Below, one piece after another: positions 11,701-22,900 of a DNA stretch of 64,000 nucleotides. A model generated the notes under the pieces. That model was not told the origin of the DNA. It did no database searches and was given only the letters and a program-made list of their open reading frames with translations. The DNA comes from Dipylidium caninum. Lineage: Eukaryota; Platyhelminthes; Cestoda; Cyclophyllidea; Dipylidiidae. The number at the start of each line of letters is the position of its first letter. Position 1 is the stretch's first letter. The DNA lies in NCBI GenBank assembly GCA_017562135.1, contig QEYB01000556.1:310001-374000 (forward strand), in the 5' to 3' direction. Made by a program: the position numbers and the translations under genes.

Positions 11701-14700
11701 ACGAAGCTCTCTGCTGCGGATGAGGTCAGAAAGGGTCGCAGCGCTCCTCCCAGTATCGTGTCACTCCAGATCGGCAAGGATGAAGAGCTCGCAACCTGTC
11801 TCCTATGTGGAATGCTGATTAGGCCTGGTTGTCGTGTGTTCGGAACGAGTGCAGGAGAGGCTGTTCGTGAAATGCGATTCCGAGTGTTCTGCGCAACACG
11901 TCTTACCTGCAGCGCTGGTCAGTTCACCTATAGTTAAGTAAAAAAATGCTCTCTTCCACAAATGTGAACTTCCATAACTATCATAACTCTTACGGTCAGA
12001 TTTCAGCTTCGTTTTCACATTTTACTTACCCCGTCTACAGTTTCTACCTTTCCATTCTTCAATTCGGCATACAGTCCAAGAGTCATCACGACGTATGTTC
12101 AAATAAACACTCCACCGTATTGCTTTCGTAACATCACCGTTCGCGTTAACTTATTCCGATAATCTTGTCATCCAAAGCAACATACTCTTTCTTTCTCACC
12201 TGATATGTTCTAAGTCGCGCATTGATATTCAAGTCATGCAATGTTATGCCTTTTGCCCTATGCCAGAAACAGAGAGGAATAGTACAGCCTCCCTCCCACC
12301 TCATCTCCTCTTTCTATCTCACGGTGTTGCAACATTGTATAGTGAAGTAGCTCAAATGACATCCGAGTCAATGTATTGGCACTTTGTTTGGAGTAGGAAT
12401 GAGAGCCTAATGCTTGTTCCTTCAGTAGATGTGCATAACTCTCGGATTCGTAATTTGCTATTACCAACAATGCTTTGCGAAACACTTAAACCTGATGATA
12501 TTGGTTTTGAAACTATGAAACGGGCTTTTAATATAAGTAGACAAAAGCCGTAACTGTTCGTCCTATTTGTTATATTCATTCGAAATAACTTCCAATGGCA
12601 TCTACAACTTTCTGCCAACGATTTGGCAAGCCACATATGTCTTGTTATGGGAAAGTCATTATTTTCCGAGTTAATGATTTATTTTGAGCCTTTATAGTAT
12701 CGTTTTGGCTGTGATATATAATTTTTTCTTAAAAATAATTAGTAATTACGAAAGGGAAAATAATTAGTCAGTGGGAGAAATATCGGATGAATATTGAGGA
12801 TGTAGTAAAAATTTCGTATTTTAGAAAACTTAGTAAATTTGTCAAGGGAAATTGAAGCTTTGTTAAGTGACCGTCGTGCGCAATGCTGGTTGTTTTTCCT
12901 CCATAATTTTCTTCCCATGTATGTCGCAATTCGACGGCAACAGGACGCCACCGCCGCTCCCTTTGCGGTTTCGTCCTCTTTTTACTACGGGAAGAAAGGA
13001 TGTATGATCACCCCGTTACTGAACATAATTTTGCTTTGGTGAGATTCCGGCCTGGGGGTGGGTATACTCTTATCCACCCGGTTGCTTGATTGTTTTCGAT
13101 TATTATAAGAAAAGTCAAATTGAACGATGGCAGTTGTGTATTACAAAAGAAGCAACGAAGATGCGCACTCGCTCTTGAAACACTCGATTACCTGCGGTTT
13201 CGTCAGCTGGTACAGCAGGCACATAAGAGTCTACTTTGTTTACTTTATCACTTATTGTACTCAGATGTTTTGACGCGATCCCGCGGGTGTTGATCAGATT
13301 CCACAGTCGTCGTCCTCAATTCCACCTCCTCCTCGTTATCAAAATGGGCTAGTGGTCTTTCTCGAGGCGAGGCTCCTCGACGATGCTCAAATTACTACAA
13401 CGAAATTTTTGGAATCGACACCGAGCATTTTTCATTAGTGGGTCCATCTCCGATGTTTCTCGAAGCTTGAAGAGCTGTACTATGATTCAATTTGAACTCG
13501 TACAAGGAGAGCAGAGGCAAATCGCGTTTTGTTTGTATCTGATTATGGTGAAAAACAAAATAAAAATGGAATGCGAACACGGTAAAAGTTTGCGAAAGAA
13601 GTAAGAAGAATAACTTTAAGATTTATAAGTGAAAACATCGAGTGTACGTTACACTGTCTCCCCTTCAGTGGTAGCTGTCACAACGATAAGTAAACGCTCT
13701 GGCAGATTTTACTGATCCTGGATTCATCTCACATTCTTTTCATTTTCACTTGCTTTGTAGGAATCGCGCCCAATTCCCTTATTGCCAAAATTGCCTCTGA
13801 CTGGAATAAACCAAATGGACAGCTTTTGGTTGAGCCAACGGCTGAGGCAGTTGAGGCGTTCATATCCCCTCTACCCATAAGGAAGGTAAATTACTACCCA
13901 TGGAGCGTGTAACCGTGGCTGAGATTTGTGTTCCTCAGTTGGGGGAAATCTCTCAAGACTATCGGTACGCCTCACATCCCACAGAGATCCCGAGTTCCAC
14001 CACACCCAATCCATTTAGATATCATTTTTGTTCTAGTTAGTTTTATACCTTCTGGAAATGCGTACACATGGGATGCCACGTAATCCGCTTGAGTAACGTG
14101 CTTCAATTTTGGTAAACTTTTTCCCGTTGACTGGGAAGACCACCTCCCTGACTTGTAGGGAAGTGGATGCTACGTTTGGCTTGTGTGCAGTTCACTTTAA
14201 ACATCGTAAGTGACTCAAACGCCTGAAAAGTTAACATTCAAGTAATAAGTAATGTGTGTGTGTGTGAATTCAGAACCTCTTTCTTTCGCCCATCTGAAGA
14301 GTGTGTACAAGTAGTTATATTGTTATTTAACGATTAAATTTTTGTATTTTCGCGCTCTAAATGTCAAATGCATTGGTGAATAGTACTTTGGTGGAACTAA
14401 CTTATGAATGTTGACACTCCTCAAGTGATATCTATTTATTTATTTATTCGATTCTCCGACTTTTGTCCGCATTCCTATTGGCAAGGCTATAGATGAGAAG
14501 CCAGGTAAATAAGAAGAGGCGTCACTCTTGGTCCCCCTGTACAATGGGACAGGCCAATTTGATGTAGAAGGGCAGAAGTGGGATCTTTTTTGCATGCAGC
14601 TTTTTTACTCCATCGACTTCTCCGTGCGTAGTAATTTCCATGGTGAGGTTATATGACCGCCAGGTCCCAAATCCATCGAGTCAAACACTTGGGCAACTGT

Positions 14701-17700
14701 TTACCAGGTTACAGCGGAGAGCAAGCATTCATCATACTTAGGCGTAAACGGTCCCACCGGGACGGGACACCCGCCCGCCGCACGCACGGGCCGCAGTCGA
14801 GCGACGCCCAGGTTGACGGCCTCACTGGCAGCTCGCGGTGTGTGGGATCGACGTAATTTTGTGAAATCCAGGTTTCAGATTTTGTGCACACTGCCAACTG
14901 GAAATGTCTTGAAGACTCTAGCTTGTGTAGACTCTGGACTCCGTCTACCACCTGGGGCAAACACTGACGTCTATGCTGCTTCGGCTTTCAGGTCTTCCGA
15001 GTTAGTTAAAACATTTTAGGTTTTGCTCGACTTTAGCAGCCATGCGGCTCATAACGACCGCATTCTCAATGGAAGCATAGTCTGAGATAGGAGGTTCCTT
15101 GGTTCCCTCGGTCCTTTACTAACTAGCATTTCTGATTAATAGAATTCTTTACAATTTGAAATGCATCACCGCTTTTGGATTAAGATCTCCACTTTAATGG
15201 CACTTATGCTTAAAAGTAAAATCTTTTACTTCCACGCCGCGTGTTTGTGTGTCAGTACCTATGAAAACTCTAATCAAAGCACGATGGTAATTGGGAATAC
15301 TGCATTTAGGTGCCTGGCATAGGCTACGTGACAGAGTGTCGCCTGAAGGCCTTTGGTGTGGAGCGAATCGCAGACATACGCGAACGCCGTGGTCTTCTCT
15401 TCCATCTCGTCTCGCGCACCGCCCTCGCCTACTACATGCGCATCTCACTGGGTCACAGCGAAGACGATTGGGTCCACTCCACGGCCTCTGCAGTTGCGGA
15501 AAACGCTGGCTCCTGCTGTGCCTCGCAGAAGAGCATGGGAGTGGAAAGGTGCCTTGGTGGAACTTTCCTTGCCTTCAATCCACGTTACAATTGTCGTAGC
15601 CTCTTAACCTCAACTTTCTTTGAGTCGGTTGTACGCTTCCACCCTCCCTCATGCCTGTGACGAATGGTCAAACTTCGGCATAAAGAACGTGAAATGCTCC
15701 CACGAAGCCGAAACTTCTGGATTTTTTAGCAGATTATTAATATCCCCCCCCCCTTTTCCACTCTAATTTGTCGGTTAGAACCTGATCTAAGTCTATTTTT
15801 TGACTTGTATGAGCACATGAACTATGCTCTGCAGCAACTCCGCAACGTGTTACCCCATTGCCAATCCTTGAGCAGCCCTTCAACTCTTCATTATCAGTAT
15901 TTCCACTTTCTTAGAGCATACGAGAAAATCCACGGTGAGACATTGAAACATCTGCTTTGCCCAATGCCTTCATCTAGAAGTTATTTGGCACTCTAACACT
16001 AATCGCTTTAACCTTGCTCCCGCATCACTCTGACCCTACTTCCAGGACGGCAAGGAATTTTTCCCTTTTCCATATACAAATTCGCATTCGCTCGAGAGAT
16101 ATCCGCGCCATGTCACTTCCTCGCATCTGTGTAATTCGAACACTTTTATGGCCAGTTTTATTTTCGTTTGCCGAAAGTTAAGCCTACTGACTTTAGCTAG
16201 GAATATTGCGAGTCGGTCTTTGTAATCAAGGTTAATTGTGGATTATTGTTTCTCAGGGTTGTAACTGTCTTTTGGTAGTTCGTGCCCTGACTCTTTAGTC
16301 CACTTTTTTGTCCTGCACTCCGTATGTCTTGGGAGACCTGTTTATAGTTGCCCACTAATCCCGTCATTAAAATCTTTTGCTGATTGGGTTTTGCTTTTGA
16401 AACTCCTTTTAGCTGGACTAACATTCATATCCGTCCTAGTCCCTTCATTCCTAGCTTTCTTCAGAAATATTATTATTATCATGCACTAAGCTACCGAACA
16501 CTTTTACCCTCGTTTTGTGCTTCACTGATGGTTTCAGGACTTTCCGTGATTGCGCTGATCCGAAGATCCTTCAGGCGAAATGTGGACAATTGTGCGCATC
16601 CCTCGTTGACGACATGAAGGAAGCGCATGTTCAGGTAGTCCATTTTGCTATTCCTTGCAAGAATAATCTCACATAGATGCCTTTACATCTAAGGTGACCG
16701 ACATGCTGCTATCTCGACAACTAAAAATGGAAAGGTTGCCGTCCACATGCGATTCTTTAGTTTTTGGTCTCCCTCTGCCTATTGGGTTTTCACTCGTTTC
16801 TGTGCCCTAGTAAATGCAATCTTTGGTAAACTATAGCATTTCTTCGTAAGTAAAGACTTTTTTATATAATTACTCACCCATTTCCACAAATACCGCTTTG
16901 GCACCTTTTCACATTCTCTTTCCTCGTCCGTACGGTAGTCTGGCCGTCCCCGCATTGCGTCCACATTCACAAGCCATCTGTTCAATTTTTCACCAGTTTG
17001 AAACAGTAATTTTTTGTGTACGTACAGTAACTCGCCTAAATCTACTAAACCGACACATTCCTGTCTCAGACCACCAATTTCAGTAGCAAGCTTACCAACT
17101 GACCACTTGCCGAAATTCGTGGTAGCAACTTTCCATAAAAAATCCAAGGTCTTCATTACCGTTTTCGTGAATTTACGGTCTTGCAGGGTGGTAAACAGGC
17201 CGATAAAGGTATATGCACAGGTACACACATGCTCGAATGCTTTTCTCCTGGTTGACTGATTGATTGTTTGTTGACCTTGCCTGCCTCCAAAGTCCACTGC
17301 TGTTTACATCCACTGAGGGTTGTTTCTACTTTAATTACGGCTTTTTTTCAATGTTAGATTACATAGTCTCCCGCGGTTTCGCTTGACTTCCAGTTGTTGG
17401 TCGGCCGCACCACCGAGCGCCGTTTTGTATGCCCTACCGCCCGGGATGGTTCCTGATTTTATGCTGTGGTAGTGGATTCAGTCTATGTGAAGTGGGTCAG
17501 ATAAGTGGTTCAGTAATCACGCTTTCGTCTTCTGCGCAATCCCCCCTAAAACCCTCTATCTCAAAGGCCCGCTAATTGGTATTAAGATCGTAGGCAGCCA
17601 TTAACAGATGCGCATAAATTCCACTTACGGTACGCAATTTTATGTTCCGATCTTCCAACTCCTCTCAATTCGATATTTTTTTGGATTTCCATCTCAAAGG

Positions 17701-19804
17701 AATGTATAACTACTTTTGTTTTTATATGAATTTTTGTGTCAAGGGTAAAACAGTCACGATGAAGTTTAAGTTGGACTCCTTTGAGGTACGATCTAGATCG
17801 CAAACCTTGGCCGACTACACCTGCTCGGCCGCGATCATCTCTCAGTGCGCCTCAGAGATTCTCAAGGACGAGATGAAGGCAGAGTTAATGGACAACTCAA
17901 AGCCTCTCTGTCTTCGGCTAATGGGTAAATCGTGCCTAACTCAACAGCCTCTGTTTTTACTCCGTTGATTCGAACTCCGACTCTTTCTTCCCCTGATCTC
18001 TGCTACATACCCGTTCGGCGACTAAGTTACTCATAAGAAGAATTTCACTGTTGCTATTTGATTCAGTGGTCATCTTTATCTTGCACCTTCTTCAAAGCGA
18101 GGTAGCTTCACAGATGAGTCGGGGATGTTGTCAGATGCCATACAGCTGTTACTCCATTCCGATTCAGGCAATCCAGATAGGTGGTGAATTCCCACCTTTC
18201 CTTCCATGTAGGAGTGTTTGTTGTTAATATCAGACTCCTCGCCTATGATCGTCTTCCGATTTCCCCCTCCTAATGTGAAGTGATACTGCGGTTGTTTGCC
18301 ATCAAGCATTTTTTATTAAAATTTTATTTTTCACAATAATCAACCGTTGAATGCTGGAACAGGAATATTAAGACATTACTGCTGCATCATGTATCTGGCG
18401 CTTGTCTTGAGTTTTTATAGCAATAGATTCTTTCCGAAAGAGTAGGGCATGCCAGTAATTGCGTGCACAGAGGTCTTAAGAGTACCCCGATTACCCCATT
18501 AATTTCTACTGCAGGTGTCCGAATATCGAATCTAGTTCCCTCGGCGATGTGCCAGTGCTTTCGCCAAGAAACGCTCGAAGCTGCTTTCAACAAGGGATTC
18601 GTAGGTGTTGAGACTATGGACCACGACTGCAGCATCCCCGCGGCCGGTTCGGATGTGAGCAATCGCCATCCATTGTTATATGGCGCACTGGTATACTTAT
18701 TATTGTAACCGTCGCTTCTCGCAGAAGCTCTTTAACCGGAAGAGTTTGTGAATATCCAGTAACTACAGTACTTAGAGTGATACCCGCTTGAAACGCAGTA
18801 TCTCTTCTACGATACTGCGGAGGGTTTTTGAAGTCTTCTTCGACGTTCTTGCCATTTCTTACCCTTTCCAAGTGAAAAGCCGTTTCCTCCTTCTGACGAA
18901 TATATTAAATTAATTTGTCATCAGCACCAGGCGGCCTTTTGGGTAAAGCCAATATCTGTTGCCTTCAGGTTTTTTGCCTCAATTTTTCTTCTTTGGGCCT
19001 AATTAATATTTTAATGCATTTGAGTGAGTCGCTATTTGGTGTCACGTTTCCCATGAAAAATTTTTTTCTAATCTACGCAAAACAATGGGTTATTCCTTGT
19101 ATTTGTTTAATCAGACTTATTGTAAACATTCGTAGAGAACTCATCGCAATGTACCGCCTCGGCGGTCCTCTCCGCTTGCCAACGAAAAAACGAACCATGT
19201 GCCGCACCAGCTCAAAGGCGCGTCCTCACGACTTGTCCCGCTTGCTCCAAACAACTGCAGTTGAAAGACCTCGAAGATGTAAGCCTCTATGGAACCTGCG
19301 TTTTTCTTACACCTTCATTTAAGTAATTTGTGTTTCTGACCAAATTTTTCGTATAACTTAAAGACGCCTCGCGTTGCACCAACTCTTCGCGCCCTAGATA
19401 ATTTGTTAATGTGGATGAAGCCCTGCTCCAAATTAGCATCTTATGCACTCGTTTAGATAAATGAGCACCTGGATGCTTGCTTGAGCCGACAGACTATATG
19501 GGATGCGGTTCAAGAAACGTTCCCTTCGACAAAGCCCGTCACCTCAAAATCACCGAGTACCCGATCAAAGCGTGTGTCTCATCCAACCCGGTCTACCTCG
19601 ATTGTTGGTCCCCTGGACAAGTATTTCAAATGGGATGAAAACGCTTCGCCATACTTCCTAGCGAATTTGTTTGAACACTTGTTGAAATCGCAACCTGTGT
19701 ATTCCAATGTATCTTCCAACAATTACTTTGTTTTTGAAGACGATGTTCTGCTTTATAAAAATTGTGTACCATTTCCCTCTAATCAGTGGGAGAAGGCTTC
19801 CTAA
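8739..19804 (+). CDS. POLK: DNA polymerase kappa (Y-family translesion polymerase), 12 exons
   Basis: Nuclear DinB-type polymerase that extends past DNA lesions. Exons: 8739-8823, 9218-9336, 9997-10149, 10871-~11178, ~11631-11917, 13761-13885, 15310-15548, 16538-16634, 17744-17924, 18515-18654, 19138-19278, 19457-19804; phases agree and give about 740 residues (human 870). The N-clasp reads [23 protein letters not shown]. Catalytic motifs are [12 protein letters not shown] (Asp about 90, steric-gate Tyr about 95) and MSLDEVYLN (about 185/186). Then come [50 protein letters not shown], the helix-hairpin-helix VPGIGYVTE and the little-finger segment [20 protein letters not shown]4 zinc finger is split over exons 11 and 12 (CPAC...INEHLDAC). 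A PIP-like GPLDKYFK is encoded at 19607-19630. The exon 4/5 junction is ambiguous (11170/11641 also keeps frame). The ATG follows an in-frame stop. Confidence 0.95.
14253..14266. repeat. (TG)7 microsatellite in a POLK intron
   Basis: Simple dinucleotide run in the intron between exons 6 and 7. A TATT run of about 16 bp lies further along at 14433-14448. Confidence 0.85.
16779..17297 (-). CDS. Unrecognised 172-codon ORF inside a POLK intron, antisense
   Basis: A long open frame runs on the minus strand within the intron between POLK exons 8 and 9. It is basic and rich in Lys and Arg (for example [17 protein letters not shown] and REC...[10 protein letters not shown]). I recognise no domain. 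It overlaps no exon of POLK, so it is not a shadow of coding sequence. It could be a fragment of an old mobile element, a nested gene, or chance. Confidence 0.2.
   Translation of the reverse strand: MDFGGRQGQQTINQSTRRKAFEHVCTCAYTFIGLFTTLQDRKFTKTVMKTLDFLWKVATTNFGKWSVGKLATEIGGLRQECVGLVDLGELLYVHKKLLFQTGEKLNRWLVNVDAMRGRPDYRTDEERECEKVPKRYLWKWVSNYIKKSLLTKKCYSLPKIAFTRAQKRVKTQ
19457..19804 (+). other. POLK last exon: half UBZ zinc finger and PIP-like motif
   Basis: The exon opens [16 protein letters not shown], completing the C2HC zinc finger begun by CPAC in the previous exon. After a Ser/Thr/Lys-rich linker comes GPLDKYFK, which resembles the non-canonical C-terminal PCNA-binding motif of vertebrate POLK (TLDIFFK, no Gln). 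Unlike the vertebrate protein, some 57 residues follow before the TAA at 19802. Confidence 0.75.
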
Positions 19805-19845
19805 CGCAGAACAGGTGGATTTTTGGAATGATGCTACACGGTCAA

Positions 19846-19851
19846 TTTATT
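19846..19851 (-). promoter_or_regulatory. Poly(A) signal candidate for CFAP61
   Basis: AATAAA on the minus strand, about 100 nt beyond the CFAP61 stop codon. It lies in the 146-bp gap between the convergent POLK and CFAP61 coding ends. Confidence 0.5.
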
Positions 19852-19950
19852 TCAGCGTGCTACAGGAAATTTCTACGAGCGTGTCAATAATATTTTCGAA
19901 GGGTTTCGATGGGTCCATTTGGCACTGCGCCTTGTGGGAACGATAGGCGT

Positions 19951-22900
19951 CTAAGGGGTCTGCTTCACCATATCCGGTTTCGCGTACATCGGCAAAAGGT
20001 CGTAATTATTGGTGACGAAATTTATCACTTTCTTCTCCACTGCGTACTTATGGCCCCTTGAAAGATGCTCATAATGTATTCTCTCAAAGTCGCCAGGTGA
20101 AACCTGTTAGGATGATGGCATTCATTATGATGTTTAGAGGTTACAGTTAAACTCTTGACGTTTGTTTCAGCCACATTGACTCACCTTCTTGCAGGGGTCT
20201 CGTAATGCTCGGATGAAGTCAATAAGAGGCTTGGTATTTTCCTCCTGAAAGTGAGAGACATAAAACTCCAATGGTAAATAGTCGCCCTACCCTGGTATTA
20301 CATCCAAGTTCATGAATTTCCTCCTTGAGTTCTTCGAAACGATCATGGAAGAGCGCCATTGCCCATGCTTCTTCGAAGTACCTGAGTGGCATTTAATGTA
20401 GGTCAAATTATTTGTAAAATAAGCAACGTGGAAAACCGGTTGTGCGTAGTTTACAAGGCGTATAGTCATCGGAGTTAACAGAAGTGCCAGAGAATATGGG
20501 CAGCCACTCACGAATAGAAGTCTGTGATCAGTCCTTCGTCATAACGCGCTACCAGGTTATTCACTGCCCGCTCGTGCGTCGAGTAAAGGCTCACGTAATT
20601 TGACACCGGAATGCTCTAGAATGAGGCGAAGAGGCGCTATAACGGTGCTAATAAGGGGATGTTCAAAATATAACGAAGAGAACATTTACACGTTTTGATA
20701 GGCAAACAATGCGAGAAATTCGGTTGACTTCGTTTACGTGTATCCGAAAATAACCAGTCTCCTTTTCTGTCGTCCCGGTGACCAGCGATCGCCCCTAAAG
20801 GATATCGTATTCTCAGGGTCAATATTTTCTCTGGCAATGCCATTTCTAAATTATACCAATGTACGCATATGTTAACTAGAATTGAATGGGAACACATTGC
20901 CTCATTTTGCGCACTTTTAGGGGTAAAAAAGGGCACTGTAAAACCTTGATTTGGCCTTTCATCAAAATTTACGATATTCTGGTTTCATCATTTGTAATAA
21001 GCAGTTAGGACATGAGCTTACAAAGTCTGGGTCCCTTAAGCGAAGGAGGAAGTTCTTTTTGTAACCAGGCGCCCAAATCTTCAGGTAGTTGTAACCTCCG
21101 GGAAGAGTGGCGTATGCTACACGAGGCATCTTGAAAGTGGGTAGCAGGTGGAGATCGTCTTTGGGCGGGACCCGTGGCGCCTCAACGCTAGGATCGAATT
21201 CCCTCAGGAAAGCGTCCCCTAACTATTTTTATTAAAATGAAATTGCAAGGACCGCAGTTACGAACTTTGATAATGTCAAAAATTATTTGCGTAGTAAGCC
21301 CAACTTAGCATAATTAACTATGTTAGGGTATCTTTTGATTAACATAAAAAATGATGTCTTTAAGAAAACATAACCCGCCTTATCTCCAACTTCCAGACTG
21401 TTGAAAAGAGCGTGAGTGTATTTGTCGTTGTAGTAAATCCGACGAAACTTCGTCGCCGGCCCCGCGGCTCGGATACAAGGATCACTGGTGTGAAAATTTA
21501 CGTCAATCACCAGTCGTTTGTCAAAAACGAGACAGGCATCATTGACGGCTGAAAAGAGCGCAACACGAGTGAGGACTGCACAGTGCTCGTCAGTGTCAAG
21601 TAGCCGCACGTAATGAGCCACCCAACTTTCCAGGGGAAAATTAGCTGTCAGTACTAACTCCTTTCAGGAGAATTCATTCATTCGGGCTCTCTCTCGCCAT
21701 TTTCTTATCACTATTTTGTGCACACAACCATACATGGCCATAAATAATGCTCCTTACCTTTGAAGAACGCATAGTCGATTTTCCTGTCAACGAATGAGAA
21801 GAACGCCTATAATGGAGATGATGATCGCATTACACTTGCAATCCCATAATAAACCATAAAATATGGGCAAGTAAGGGGCTAGGACAAGGATGTGATCCAG
21901 TAACTGCAGGTCTTCTCAAAACGCAGAGGTCTAAGAAGTTTGTCTTATCGTGATGTCATTAATACCATTCTCATGCATTTACGCTGATAAAGATGTAGAT
22001 TTAAAAGTATAGGAATAGGAATACAACACGATAACATGGGGGCATGGTTTCAAAGGTAGTCAGAATCACATTTACTTTCAAACACGACTATTCTCTACCA
22101 GGTTCATATACTTGTAAGTGAAAGAGGCTGTAGGAAATTTATTTTTAATATTTTATTAAATTAGTGGCTCGATGGTCTTACAACACATCTGATGCGTTTT
22201 TCGATTCCTTCAATAATGAAATTGGCGCTTTCCACTTCGTCCACGAATAAAGCAGTTGGGTCGTCATTCCATCGCACGAGAACACAGCGTTTAAATATGC
22301 GCACTCCAGCTTTTCTCATTTCTTCGTGGATAGCAGTCTCCGCGGCGTAATCATCAAACGCGGATATTAATGAATGGCATTGCGGTTTTACTTCAACTTT
22401 AATTTGATCCTCAAGTTCTTTAGCCTCGGAACCAACAAAGAAGAGCACTTTACCTCATAAATCCATTGTCGCTGCTCAGAGTTGGCACACCCACCACTAG
22501 CCTTAGACCAAATTCACCTTAATATATACTACCGAAAGCATAAAATACATCCAAGCCTCATGCCAACAATGAAGAATATGTCCATCTGTCCTGTCAAATG
22601 TGTTCCAATGTACGCTCACAAAAGGTTAAAATGGACTAATCGAAGATTTAATGTTAAACATACGTTTAATTTTTCGAAAGGTTGCATCATAACGATGCGG
22701 ATGCCAGGGACCCCTATGTGGAGAAGTCCGTGGATACAAGCATAAGCGTCTAAAGAATCTCCATATATTATTATGGGGCCCTCTTCGGGATTGTACTTGG
22801 ACTTCCTCTTCGAAGATGGGTCTTCTAAGAGCAGATCTGTCTGAAGACTTTCTTTTCGGTAGAGTTGCCTCTGGTTTGACGCGTCCGCCATGAGATTCCT

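Noticed and set aside
21549..21644. Extending the CFAP61 NDACLVF exon upstream through an open frame to 21644
   Set aside because: A better acceptor (GCGCTCTTTTCAG) lies at 21549, and the separate small exon 21806-21758 supplies the conserved FFSF...FFK residues in the right phase.
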